From Dendrolimus kikuchii (Eukaryota > Arthropoda > Insecta > Lepidoptera > Lasiocampidae), in NCBI GenBank assembly GCA_019925095.2, contig CM034407.1:1094210-1158209 (forward strand): a DNA stretch of 64,000 nucleotides, written 5' to 3'. This document shows positions 1 to 10,515 of the stretch, one piece after another. Within the stretch, counting starts at the first letter, position 1, and each line of letters opens with the position of its first letter. A program made the position numbers and the translations under genes. The notes under the pieces are model-generated. The model was not told the origin of the DNA. It saw only the letters and a program-made list of their open reading frames with translations, and did not search any database.

Positions 1-251
1 TAGGATTTGTATGAAATGGGTATATTTTCTTGGTATATTACGAGATAGTGATAGTGTTAGTCTTGCGGCTTTTTGGTATATCGATAATAGTCTTAAGGGT
101 CTAATAAATCTTGTCAGAATTATAACGATGATGAGTTGTCTTTCCTTTTGTTATGTTTTTGTCTTACTGAGTGAAGGTGATGGAGATACTTTTCAGCTAG
201 TATTGAAATGAAAAACTTGAAAATAGCTAATTACGTACAACACTGAGAATT
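1..251. other. unassigned AT-rich sequence
   Basis: I see no gene, exon or recognised repeat here. The short open frame is low-complexity and has no start context or splice support. Confidence 0.4.
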
Positions 252-265
252 TGTGAAGATGGGTT

Positions 266-1127
266 TTTTATTTGTTTTTTTTTTCAGGCGGGGGAAATGC
301 TATTTGCGCACAATACAGTTAATCATGGAGGCCTTCCCAGAAGGAGCAATCCAAACAGTAATCAACCGGCTTGTGTGGAGACTCGAGCCCAAATGGCTAA
401 TACCCACTAAAACCACCCTCCTCCGACGGCCCCGCGCTTATGGCAGGAAAGGCATGAGACTTAGAACGTAGTTACGCCCACGCCGATCCTAGCGCAATAA
501 GTGCCTGAGAAAGCCCCTGGAAGAGCTAACTCACTTCGACGACAGGGGTGAAGACTCCTCTGCTTCCTTGATGCATGAGGGCCCCTGAAGCCGTAATGAT
601 CATCGCTCTACAGCATGGCTTGCACCAGGCTGCCAAGCGAATCAATCGGATCTACTATTGTCTCGAGTTCATTCCTCTGTGGTGCCCAGGCTGCACACTC
701 GACTAGCGTATGAAACGCCGTGTCAAGCGCGCCACACTGGTGGCATTGCGGTGAAGGCTGACAGCCCGCAATCCGAAGGTCAGAGTCCCGCGTTTCCGCG
801 AGAGCCATCGCAACAGCTGCGGTCGAGTCGCCTCCACCGTATCAACACCGGCCACAGGGTTTTCCAACTCTAACGACCAAGATTAGTAGAACCGCGCTGG
901 GCGGAGCAGAGCTCGACGCTGGCGGTCGTCGTCGGAAGGGAGGGGTGTTTGGGGAGGAGGTTTGGGAGGAAGGGGAAGGAATACAAGGATTTGGAGTGGA
1001 TAGGTGGGACACCACTGTCACGGAGTGAAGGGGGGAATGTGACAGTGGCCGCTAAGGGCCCCGGGGACGCATCCCCTTGTACCGCTTCCTGGACGGAGAC
1101 GAGTCCAGGGCGGCACCCCCTGAGGGA
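266..1127 (-). mobile_element. 5'-truncated R1-like non-LTR retrotransposon (copy A)
   Basis: The element lies on the minus strand with its poly(A) tail read as a T-run at 266-284. A perfect 14-bp target duplication, TGTGAAGATGGGTT, flanks it at 252-265 and 1128-1141. Next to the tail is a 3'UTR block that recurs at 4765, 5680 and, inverted, at 36780-37096. Farther in is the end of a reverse transcriptase frame with a Cys-Cys-His-Cys motif. The R1-clade label rests on the style of that motif. The GC-rich part at 900-1127 is assumed to be the element's own sequence because it lies inside the target duplication. Confidence 0.7.
608..808 (-). pseudogene. C-terminal fragment of LINE reverse transcriptase protein
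   Basis: The minus-strand frame of 66 residues contains CHQCGALDTAFHTLVEC, a C-x2-C-x7-H-x4-C knuckle typical of the C-terminus of R1/Jockey-type non-LTR retrotransposon proteins. The same motif recurs with CRQCGAPDMAFHTLVEC at about 5400-5460 in copy B. It is only the last part of the protein and cannot function. Confidence 0.65.
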
Positions 1128-1170
1128 TGTGAAGATGGGTTGCCCCGATAACGGTCGCAGCTGTCACTTG

Positions 1171-1491
1171 TTTTTTTTTGGATTTTATGACTTGGCAGCT
1201 AGGCTTTTAAGCCAGATATTAGATTCAATGTAGTTACTTCATTTTCTTAAACCTATGTGTAGCACAGCTGAACTGTAGGTCATCAACTAGTGCCATTCAA
1301 CGGAGTTCTTGTGACAACTCAAAAGGCCACATTTGACTTTACAGTTCACATTTCTCACAAAACACATAATTACTACTCAAAAACTATTAATATCCTACAA
1401 GTATTGTTCATTTTAGAGTAATTTTGCACATTTTTAGAAAATAAAACTGCACAGCACAACGTTTTCTTTCACTTCCAGCCAAAAACTCCCT
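1171..1491 (-). mobile_element. SINE-like retroposon, 'GGAGTTTTTGGC' family, diverged copy
   Basis: On the minus strand the family starts near GGAGTTTTTGGCGGGA and ends in GCCAAGTC followed by an A-run, seen here as a T-run at 1171. Closer copies are at 6439-6707, 6720-6980 and 10516-10792, and a tail-only copy is at 44038-44079. This copy is older and carries small insertions. No coding capacity. Confidence 0.6.
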
Positions 1492-1494
1492 TTT

Positions 1495-1840
1495 TTATTA
1501 TTAACAACTCTACGGACTCGAGTTCCGTACCCTTTTTTACAACTTAATTTCTAGATTTACTTTCTTGAATTTAACACGCTTATTAGTTATTTTGGTTCTT
1601 GTGTGTGACATTAATTTATTGTTGATTTTTGTGTTGAGGTGTATGTATCTTAGGAATAACTTATTATATTAATTTATTCTAGTTTTAATACTAAACTTAT
1701 ACTATTGTAGAGTGTATCTGTTACATGCTGGTGTTGTGAGGAAGTGCATGTGCAGTGTGGGCCTTATATCTATACTTATATATATTGTGCTATCTAGTGT
1801 CATGTGTGCTGTCAATTGTTTAAAATTGCGCGATCCGTTT
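1495..1840 (-). repeat. poly(A)-tailed dispersed retroposon family, minus copy
   Basis: This block matches, in reverse orientation, 27480-27925 and 52075-52430, and in the same orientation 33775-34010. The family ends in GGACTCGAGTTCCGTACC (complement on the other strand) next to an A-run. The repeated layout and A-rich end suggest a retroposon or LINE 3'UTR. I do not recognise the family name. Confidence 0.5.
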
Positions 1841-2424
1841 CGTTCAGTAATTTTGCGGTGTACTTAACGTTGCGAACACTGAGCCTGCACTGTTTGCTAC
1901 AACTCCAGTAATTCTTCAAAAAATAATTGTGTAACATTCTGTACAAAATCTCTTTAAAAGAAAATGTAGCTAGACAACTAAGAAGAAAAACAATTTTTAC
2001 CTAGACTTGTTGCCGGAGTTTCTTAACGCTTATTCCCTTAACAACAATAACACGTTGCGAAGCGGTGTACATAGAATTGGAAGTAAAATTAAATTTTAAC
2101 TTATATTTACGACCTTCAAAAAGTGTTCTCTAGTGGCAATTATTTTGACTAAAAACTTTTTATTATAAATTTGTTGTTCTTTATTTAAAAAATAAAACTA
2201 AATTATAAACTAAACCATCTTACAAATTAAAGTACACTACAAAAAACAACTTAAAAATTAAATTCTATTAAATAGTTGCATATTATCACCACATCTTGTA
2301 TATGTATATAACTTATGTGTATATTTGTATATATAGTATAGTTATATATTTATTATTAAAATGTAAGTAATCGTACAATAATTATGTATACCACCATCGC
2401 CACTCCTAATCAGAATATTCTTGC

Positions 2425-2520
2425 CACGGGTTGTCTGGAAGAGATCGCTTTTTAGCGATAAGACCGCCCTTTGTACCCAACCTCAACTAGTTGGGTTACT
2501 AGTTCGTGAGTTTTTCTGTG
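2425..2520 (+). repeat. LINE 3'-end fragment (TGGAAGAGATCGCT family)
   Basis: The core TCTGGAAGAGATCGCT, followed by a short hairpin and ACCGCCC, recurs at 3057-3182 and 47570-47692 and inverted at 52463-52515. This motif is common in Lepidopteran DNA as the end of a LINE 3'UTR; that is from memory of the family, not a search. Confidence 0.5.
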
Positions 2521-2587
2521 TCTATCTACTATTAGTTGTTAAGGAGCTTAAAAAAAACTAAATTACAAATAAATTAATATAAAGTAT

Positions 2588-2895
2588 GTAAATGCTCCGG
2601 TGGTTCGGGCATGTAGAAAGAATGCATGATGAAAGAATGACTAAACAGATATACAATGCAAAATTGGATGGATGCAGAAGTCGTGGAAGGCCACGACACA
2701 CCTTCCATGATCAAATTGATCGTGTACTAGCAGAAGGTGATGTCAGGAGCCTTAAGAACAGACGAGCTTGCATGACAACAGTTATGAATGTCAAAGAGGC
2801 AAGTGAGGTGTGTAAGAATAAGCCTAAATGGCACTCTGTTGTTCGTGCCTACCCCGCAAGGGAACTGGCGTGTAGTTATGTATGTATGTATGTAA
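2588..2895 (+). mobile_element. 3' end of a non-LTR retrotransposon with (TGTA)n tail
   Basis: The frame at 2592-2870 encodes [15 protein letters not shown] then [12 protein letters not shown] and RRACMT, the conserved C-terminal end of a reverse transcriptase polyprotein. It is followed by a (TGTA)n tail at about 2874-2894. Related copies on the minus strand are at 20323, 33422, 45682 and 46709. The clade is uncertain (RTE-like or related). The open frame persists here but is only the protein's last tenth. Confidence 0.65.
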
Positions 2896-3056
2896 CAAAT
2901 CGCTGCCAGAGGGAAGCGTGCCCAGAAGGCTTGCTACATCGTTCTTTATTAAATTTAATTGCTTTTTACAAGTTGCAAGCAACTTAAAAAATATAATTAA
3001 ATACTAACAATAAAGTAACTTATAAATACTTTTTTTTTTGTAATGTCTACTTGGAC

Positions 3057-3182
3057 ACCCGGTTGCCTGGAAGAGATCGCTATAACCGATAAGGCCGCCC
3101 ATTGTTCTGATGGAAATGTATTCATATTAAAATGTCTAGGTTTAAGTTATGGTGAACAATAAAGAGTTTCATTCATTCAGTT
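3057..3182 (+). repeat. LINE 3' end with (CATT)n tail
   Basis: Begins with GGTTGCCTGGAAGAGATCGC, continues to a polyadenylation-like ACAATAAAG and ends in a CATT repeat at about 3168-3178. It is the most complete copy of the TGGAAGAGATCGCT tail family in the window. No coding part is present. Confidence 0.55.
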
Positions 3183-3204
3183 GTTTCTGTTGTGAGTAAA
3201 AACA

Positions 3205-3387
3205 GGGCTCCGCGGGCTACTGCTCCACCACGACAACGCGCCCGCCATACCGCGCTCAAAACGAGGGACTAGGAACAGCACGCCAGTCAAACTCCTGAGT
3301 CACCCTCCTTACAGCCCTGACCTAGCACTGTGTAGTTTCTTTTTATACCCAAAAATAAAAAATCAGCTCAAACGGATAAACGATTAA
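3205..3387 (+). pseudogene. mariner transposase relic (C-terminal catalytic part)
   Basis: Translating from 3205 gives LLLHHDNAPAIPRS, then VKLLSHPPYSPDLALCSFF and YPKIKNQLK. This is the mariner DD34D catalytic region: HHDNAP supplies the second Asp, and the usual CDFF of the third Asp is here CSFF. Loss of that Asp and a stop at 3385-3387 make it inactive. The N-terminal domain and both inverted repeats were not found nearby, so this is a small relic. Confidence 0.75.
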
Positions 3388-3905
3388 TTCAAATTCGAAA
3401 ATCTTTTGAATTTAAATTTACAAACAACTGTATAGTATTATGCGCTCGTTTGTTGGTAACATCCGACCCCGACCTAATAACCTTTAGCACGACGTTTTCA
3501 AATTTCCTGCGGCGAAGAAAAGTTTTTTAGTATGTCCGTTCTTTGAGGCAAAGGAAATCACTGAAACGTAGATAATTCTCGGGATTTTTCTTTTTGTAGG
3601 CCTTGCTATTTACTCAGGTACTATTCACGGTTCGCAAAATTTTAAATTAATCGGATATTCTGAATGTAAATAAAAATCATCTTCGGTATGGACAACGGTG
3701 GTTATTAAATTCTTGGGGTGGGGTGGGGTATAGTTATAGGGCAGATTTGTTTATTATGAACAGATCCGAACTTTTTTAATATAGGTTAGAAGGCTGAGGC
3801 GGGTACGAAGCGAAGCGGAGCTTCTGCCTTATACTTTTAATTCGCCAGTTTCGTGAGTTTTAACAGATAAATGCGTACATTGTATATATACAAGCTGTGC
3901 AGTCG

Positions 3906-4190
3906 TATCCGTGCAGGAACGGAGAAAGAATACAATTTCCTGCGGCCGGGCGGCCTGTTGTAAGAGAAGACTTAACAACCCACAGCCACGTGGTAGGGCA
4001 TTTGCCCGACTGGATGGCTACCTGGTCTAAAGTATGTCGCCATAACAACCTTGAGTTGTGTTCCGGCATTGGTGACCAGGTTCCAGTCTCCCTTAAGAGA
4101 GCAGCAGCGCATTTGTAGCCACTTTGATGTTGCAAATGTCCATAGGCGATGGTAACCGCTTTCTATCAAGTGGGCCGTCTGCCTGGTATT
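3906..4190 (+). repeat. 305-bp SINE-like retroposon family, copy 1
   Basis: Starts at ATCCGTGCAGGAACGGAG and runs to the GGGCCGTCTGCCTG box near its 3' end. The family has at least 12 more copies or fragments in the window, most starting at the same base, and complete copies end in CTGCAATAAAAA. That argues for a short retroposon of fixed length rather than random LINE truncations. No tRNA-like promoter boxes are obvious. The 3' A-rich tail of this copy is degenerate. Confidence 0.7.
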
Positions 4191-4194
4191 ATTA

Positions 4195-4570
4195 TTGAAG
4201 TGAAACTTCTATATAAACGGGGGGGTCTTAGGATTTTCCTTTCACGAAAAAGCGTTACGGCCGCGTGGAGGAGCGGCATAAATTTAGACTAGACGTGGTG
4301 AGAGGCGGCATAATGTTAAACTATACTATGGATGCGTTTTTTTGTTCCGGATCGAATCGAGTTCTTTTGTTTGATAAAATAAAATATGTTTAAATAAAAA
4401 ATGCATTCATTAAAATGTAGCTAACCTAACCAAATCATAATTTGCAGTAAACCTGCGAAAAATCGAAATGTGTGCTCGGACACATAGTGGATGTGAAACT
4501 TCAGTCCGTTGCGATTCGTTTTTCCACTTGTCCGTTGAAATTTCACTTTCGCTATATGTCCCAGCACACA
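4195..4570 (+). repeat. dispersed repeat shared with 46195-46575 (inverted)
   Basis: Features in order: a CTATATAAACGG block, TTCACGAAAAAGCGTTACGG, an AT-rich middle with AATAAAATA, AACCTAACCAAATCATAA, and the CATATGTCCCAGCACACA-like end. The same blocks appear on the minus strand at 46195-46575, and parts appear near 18220-18400. A TATA-like start and an internal AATAAA would suit a solo LTR, but no target duplication was established. Confidence 0.45.
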
Positions 4571-4760
4571 TTTATGTTAGTAATTAATTCACTTGCCCTA
4601 TTGGTTAAATTTTGACATTACTTCTATGGAGCTGTCCCAAACTTTAACCAATAGTAAAGCAAATAAACGATCGGTAACATATAGGAACATGCCATATAAA
4701 CAAGCGTTACGTACTAGGGTTTGTCCCGCTTCCATGACGCGGAGAAAACTCTAGTATCCA

Positions 4761-5663
4761 TTTTTTTTTAAGGCGGGGGAAATGCTATTTACGCACAATA
4801 CTGGGTCCTTTGCAAGGGATTAGACCATAGTTGATCATGGAGGCTTTACCCTTTAATAAGGGGCAATCCAAACAGTAATCAACCAGCTTGTGTGGAGACT
4901 CAGAGAAGTTGCACGGGCAACAACCACTACCCACAAAAACCACCCACCTCCCATGTGCCCCGCGCTTTTTATGTAGGAAAGGCTGAGACTTAGAACGTAG
5001 TTACGTCCAGTCCGATCCAGCGCAAAAAGTGCCTGAATGTGCCCCGGGAATCAGAACACATCCACTTCGTCAGCGGGGGTGATGAATCCTTTGCTCCCTT
5101 GATAGCTAAAGGCCCCCCGAAGCGGTATTATTCAGGGTGGGAAGTCATGCGCATACCTGCGTCCATGGATGCCAGCCAACCGCCGGCGTCCGCGTGGAGT
5201 CGCATTAGTACGCGCAATAATACTCCTCTCCCTATCTCGTTCGGCGGCCTCTTTGAGAGACATGACCGTCTCACAAAAAGTAACCGCAGCCCACAGGTAT
5301 CGCTGCTATGCAGCATGGCTTTCACCAGACTGCAGAGCGAGTCGATCGCTCCTACTCGTGTCTCGAGTTCGAAACGCTACGGCGCCCATGCCGCGCACTC
5401 GACTAGCGTGTGAAACGCCATGTCGGGTGCGCCGCACTGGCGGCATTCCGGGGAAGGCAAGCAGCCCATAATGCGACACAGATACTTATCGAAACACCCG
5501 TAAGTATTTGTGTCATCCTGAAGGTCAGGGTTCCGCTTTCGCGGGTGACTCATTCCATCAGCTGCGGCCTGATTGCCTCCACCGTGTAGCCGCCGGCCGC
5601 AGGGTTTTCCAACTGTTGAGACCAGATGGCGAGCATGGAGGCGGTTTCCCGCTTCCTGATCGC
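4761..5663 (-). mobile_element. R1-like non-LTR retrotransposon 3' part (copy B)
   Basis: Minus-strand element with its T-run (poly-A tail) at 4761-4770 and the same 3'UTR as copy A. The coding remnant near 5377-5470 contains CRQCGAPDMAFHTLVEC. It is bounded by ACTCTAGTATCCA at 4748-4760 and 5664-5676, a 13-bp target duplication. The reading frame is broken between 5100 and 5660. Copy C follows immediately at the same duplicated target. Confidence 0.7.
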
Positions 5664-5676
5664 ACTCTAGTATCCA

Positions 5677-6109
5677 TTTTTTTTTTTTGAGGCGAGGGAA
5701 AGTGCTTAACCGATTTACGCACAAACTGGGTCGTTGCTAGGGGAACGACACGCGTCGGTCGGGGGCGATAACACTGCAGCAATAGTATGCTCTTGGCAGC
5801 GCTCCGTCCGCGATCGACGTCACAGAATAGTGTGGAAGACTCCGAGCGTTGCTACACGAGCGAGCAACCCCAATACCCACTAAAAACCCCCTCCTCCCTG
5901 ACGACCCTGCGCTTTGTATGTGTTGGAAAGGCTGAGATTTAGAACATAGTTACGCCCAGCCGATCCAGCGCAATAAAGTGCCTGGAGTGTGCCCTGGGAG
6001 AACACACCCCACTTCGTTGTGCGGGGGTAGAAGATCCTTTGCTCTCCTAGCAAGCTAAAGGCCCCCCGCGGCAAACGGAATCTAACTCAGGGAGGGAAGT
6101 AATGCGCGT
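5677..6109 (-). mobile_element. R1-like non-LTR retrotransposon 3'UTR (copy C), same target site as copy B
   Basis: Second minus-strand tail (T-run at 5677-5689) with the family's 3'UTR but no coding part. A third ACTCTAGTATCCATT at 6110-6124 closes it, so copies B and C sit in tandem between three copies of one target sequence. Copy C carries extra sequence around 5740-5870 relative to copies A and B. Confidence 0.65.
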
Positions 6110-6438
6110 ACTCTAGTATCCATTAACTTAACTCTAGTGAAGGAGTGTGTGGTTGGTTGTCGGTTATGTTGCATCCGTTGAGTGATGTACGGGGAATAAA
6201 AGATCTTCTATCGTACACTTTTAACCACACACGACATGTTATTTACAAATCAGAAGGATTTTTGCACAGTTGAGGGCAAGCAGCAAGCGCGAGAACTGAA
6301 TTTGTACACGACCACGAGATCCGTATACCCGCGTTGGAGGTGTGTATCGAACTGTCGTTCGGTTTTTGATAGATGGCGTTTTCGCGCCAAGAGAATCGGC
6401 GGGAACGCGTGAGCCCGCGCTGTCACATAACGACGCGC

Positions 6439-6707
6439 TTTTTTATGTTTATGGCTTGGCAACTAGGCCTTTAAGCCAGGCGCCGTTGTATTGTAGGCTA
6501 CAATCGACGTCATTCAACGGAGTTCTTGTGAAAACTCGACAGGCCACATTTGGCTATATAGTTCACAATTCTCGCAAAAACACATAATTGCTACTCAAAA
6601 ACTATTAATATCCTACAACTATTGTTCATTTTAGAGTAATTTTACACATTTTTAGAAAATAAAACTGCACAGCACAACGTCCCCTTTCAGTTCCCGCCAA
6701 AAACTCC
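6439..6707 (-). mobile_element. SINE-like retroposon, 'GGAGTTTTTGGC' family, doublet member 1
   Basis: Minus-strand copy of about 269 bp with its A-tail seen as a T-run at 6439. Flanked by ATAACGACGCGC (6427-6438) and ATAACGGCGCGC (6708-6719), a 12-bp target duplication with one mismatch. Confidence 0.7.
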
Positions 6708-6719
6708 ATAACGGCGCGC

Positions 6720-6980
6720 TTTTTTTTATGTTTAAGGCTTGGCAACTAGGCCTTTAAGCCAGGCGCCGTTGTATTGTAGATTACAATCGACGTCATTCAA
6801 CGAAGTTCTTGTGAAAACTCGAAAGGCCACATTTGGCTATATAGTTCACATTTCTCGCAAAAACATATAATTACTACTCAAAAACTATCAATATCCTACA
6901 ACTATTGTTCATTTTAGAGTAATTTTACACAATAAAACTGCACAGCACAACGTCCCCTTTCAGTTTCCGCCAAAAACTCC
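6720..6980 (-). mobile_element. SINE-like retroposon, 'GGAGTTTTTGGC' family, doublet member 2
   Basis: Second copy in the same orientation, directly following the duplicated target. The sequence after it starts CCGCGCGC, the end of the same target. It differs from member 1 by scattered substitutions and a short deletion, so it is an independent insertion or an old duplication. Confidence 0.65.
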
Positions 6981-6988
6981 CCGCGCGC

Positions 6989-8290
6989 TGTTTTGCATGT
7001 TACACAGATTAATATTAGCTTCACGGTTGCGTGCTTGCTTATAATGTTGGCATTAATGTCGCCACACTAGTATCTAATTAATACCGTTACCTACGCCTTA
7101 AACCCATTGTTAGTTCAGACTGTATTTATCCATGACAGGGAATTATTTATTGAAATACCTAAAATTCATCCCGCGTACAAAGCCATTAATTAAAGCGATT
7201 TATAGGAAATTTCCGAGAGATAACTAATGAATCGCTGCGTGGTTATTAACGGAACAGTTTCAATTAGCTTACGATTCACTTGTACTGTTCGGGTTAAGTA
7301 ATAAGATTAACTTGTATATTCGGGACGGCCAAGAGAAAATTAGGTTAGGTTGTTGAACACGAGACGAAATGGACTGAGAAAGGGGGGTCTTGGACGTTTT
7401 AGCCCCCTTTCTTAACTTGCTCAATAGGGTAAACAGGGGTAATAACATTCACTTAAGAAAACAGGTTTATATTTAAATTAAGAAAAAATAATAATTCTTA
7501 ATTTGTTCACTAATCAGAGACAAAATGTATAAAACTTTTCATAATAATCGGTAAGAAACCGAAAAAATGGACACCATTATCCGACCATGGGTAATGTGGC
7601 TTATGTAAAAGAATATTGATATCAGAATCTGTGTACCAAACTATTCCACTAACTGTAGTTAAATACAATAAATTAATAATAGTAACATTAACAAAATATT
7701 GAACTTGTCGATAAAAACATTTAGTTAACAATAGTTAATAATCAAACCAACTGAAATACTTTTTAATATGTTACAAAACTCCAGAGCCACTTAGTTTTTG
7801 TACGAGCGTAACAAGTTACAATATAATATCTTTAACAAGTTAAATAGCGTATTAATTATCGATTAAACAGTAATCACAATTATTTATTTCTATCGTGATA
7901 TTTTAAGTGTAATTGATAACGAGGTATTTTAATACCCGTTCTTTTATATGAACACTGTTCCAAAATTTATTGTACAATGTATCATCTACCCAATTATCGT
8001 ATCACGACAGCAAAAAGAAAAATCTTCCCTTTTTCTTGTTTCTGAAGCTTTTTAAGCATTCTGTCTATTTAACCTCTGTCCCATATATTAGCTCAATTAC
8101 CCCTGTTTCCCCTACTTGTGCTTAATTTGTTGTGTACCTTTCGAGCAAACAGGTTCGTTTGAACCTAAGTTTTTACTTAAGACACTATACTCTTGTCTTC
8201 TAAAACTGTCGTTGCTTTCTCTAAAAGCAATATATTATAGTATAGTCAGCCAAGAAAGTGCTTTATTCCGAGATTTTAATTAGAGTGCGT
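6989..8290. other. intergenic AT-rich DNA, nothing recognised
   Basis: I find no exon, RNA gene or named repeat in this stretch. A short run of C- and A-rich words around 7380-7440 and 8090-8110 repeats the phrase TTACCCCTGTTT in both orientations but is too short to classify. Confidence 0.35.
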
Positions 8291-8296
8291 CTCACA

Positions 8297-8484
8297 AGGT
8301 ACTAATATCAAATTTACAAATCAATTTTTAATTTTTTGTCTGTCTGTCTGGATGTTACGGCTAATCTCTGAAACAGCGGGACTGATTGTGATGGGACTTT
8401 CACTGGCAGATAGCCCATGTTATAAGGAGTAATTTAGGGTTCTGCAAAAAAAATCCACGCGGGCGAAGTCGCGGGAACAGCTAG
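8297..8484 (+). mobile_element. non-autonomous Helitron, 3' end intact
   Basis: Ends in CGCGGGCGAAGTCGCGGGAA then CAGCTAG|T. This is a short GC hairpin a few bases before CTAG, the Helitron 3' signature. The 5' end is degenerate (a TACTAATATC phrase near 8310). It has the same end type as 11856-12065 and 48475-49313. Confidence 0.6.
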
Positions 8485-9154
8485 TTATATATAATACTAG
8501 GCCATCAAATTTTTAAAATAGGTAAATCCTCCTTAGTACAACACATCTCCCCACGTGTGGAGGCAAAGCCCTCCCATTGGGGCGTCAACTTATGGTCTAT
8601 CTGATAACTTTCATAAAATATTATTTTTATTATCTGAAGGCGAGATAGCACGTTTGGGACAAATAACGATGCAATATTGTGTTATCAACTTTTAAAGGTT
8701 ATGGCAATATTTCTGAATAAAGCACACTGTATATATATCAGCTTATAACGTCCCACTCACTCATAGGTTTGGGATTTGTTTTTTTTTTGGTTTCCCACAC
8801 ACACCCGCTATATTTGTCCAACGCCGTTGATAAGGTTCACCCATCGTGTGGGACGCCGAACTTAAGAAAAATAGAATGCACGATATCAACATTTTTATTT
8901 CACTTTCAACCTCTAAACACAATTTTAATTATCAACTTTAAAGTACACTTTAAACTTTTCGGGTACAAAAACCGCGGTCGAACATAGGTAATACACTATA
9001 TACTAAATAGATGGGCCTCTCTTGCATAAATTATAGTTTACCCGGTCCGATAGATGGCGCTACAAACGATAACTCTATAAATTCCACTAGATGGCACTTC
9101 TAAATTGGAATAAAGGGAAAGACTAATGATGAGTAATACACGTGTGTGGCAGTA
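8485..9154. other. intergenic DNA, nothing recognised
   Basis: Contains two 'AGATGGCGCT'-type words around 9050-9100 that recur near 9900 and may be remnants of old repeats. No gene was found. Confidence 0.3.
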
Positions 9155-9421
9155 CATTTGTCCCGTACAAAATAGATTTGCACTGATACGACTCAAAATT
9201 TAAATTTGTGTCAAGAATTTTGTCCCGCCACTACTCACGCGTGAAATAGAAGAGGAAGGATGGAACAAGGACAACAGTACAATAACGCCTTTACGGATAT
9301 TCATATGACAAAGAGGGACAGCATGACATGTAAGACTGCTAGTAAAATAAGGTGACCGAGGCCGATCACATCCGATTCTTAATGAACATTTCCGAACTAA
9401 ACGTTTTGTACGGGACAAATG
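9155..9421. mobile_element. MITE with 18-bp terminal inverted repeats
   Basis: The left end CATTTGTCCCGTACAAAA and right end TTTTGTACGGGACAAATG are inverted repeats about 265 bp apart. A second copy begins at 63850 and runs off the window. No coding sequence; superfamily not assigned because the target duplication is not clear. Confidence 0.6.
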
Positions 9422-10177
9422 AGGGAATGACGCTCACCGCCTCACCGGCCTTATTGCTTCAAATGTACTAAAGCGGTACAAACCATACAAATCTCCTCGC
9501 CTTATTTGAAGTGGTACATTATACTGGTTCAGTAGAAAATATCATGTTACTCTTACAAACTCATTTTAAAATCATGTCCTACCCAACTGTACACTAGATG
9601 GTGCTTGTAAGTTATAACTTGTTCTAATTGTAATAAAGAGGAAAACAGAATAAAATTACAGTTTAAAAAACTTATATATAAACACATAATATATGCCAAA
9701 AGTGAAAATTCGTTCACATAATAACTTCATATAAGTGTGCGAGATTCACCTAATATGACTATAACTTGTGGTTTCATTTAAGCTGTTAAGATTTCGTCAG
9801 CACGGTTATTTATTCAACGATATTGCACAGCGCCATCTTAAGTGAAGTTAAGTGCACTAATGAAATGGAAGGTAATTATAATTTTTGATGTTCCTGGACC
9901 ACTTGATGGCGCTAGTTTTCGTACATTTTTTATTCTTCAATTATGTAGGGAAGATAGATTGGGATGGCGGTCGAATAATCGATTCCAACAAACAATAGCC
10001 CTTTTTATACATTTTTGAGCTTAAAATCACCGTCACCCACCGACTTCCATAAACCGTCGGTATCACAAGTGGCGCCCTCTTTAAACAGCCAATGTTTACG
10101 GAACAAAGTTTTCATACCAACGTCATTACTTATTTTCACAACTGTCAAAGTTATACATTTTATACAATTACTTGGAT
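9422..10177. other. intergenic DNA, nothing recognised
   Basis: No exon-like frame or known repeat was identified. Confidence 0.3.
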
Positions 10178-10402
10178 GGCCTCGGTGGTTGAGCGGGCTA
10201 AGCCTTTGACGGCCTACCTCACTGCAACGCAGAGGCTCCGGGTTCGATTCCTGTTATGGTAAATTTCGGAAACGAATTTTCTCCGTTGTTTACTGTGGTC
10301 TGGGTGTCTGGGATCAGCCCCAAAGTAATCCGTTGTATATTACCCGTAACAGAAGCGTAACTTGGTTAATTTGGGGATATACAATAAGTGTGATAGTCGG
10401 CG
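10178..10402 (+). mobile_element. tRNA-derived SINE
   Basis: The head GGTGGTTGAGCGGGCTAAGC fits a Pol III A box and GGGTTCGATTCCT fits the B box, at tRNA-like spacing. It is followed by a body with GGTCTGGGTGTCTGGGATC and an end TTTGGGGATATACAA. Other copies: 48734-48896, 58236-58450, 59011-59165. The tRNA part does not fold as a full tRNA gene, so this is a SINE, not a tRNA. Confidence 0.75.
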
Positions 10403-10515
10403 ATTATTTATTTATTTACTTACATGGTTTCTTATAATCTAATAAATTATGGCATTAATATGAGAACTTGTGGTCGTCCGTGGTCGAAATTCGACGATTA
10501 ATTAATGGCAATGAC

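Noticed and set aside
10178..10402. tRNA gene suggested by A and B boxes
   Set aside because: The body cannot complete a cloverleaf with a paired acceptor stem, and the same unit is dispersed four times with a non-tRNA tail, so it is a SINE.
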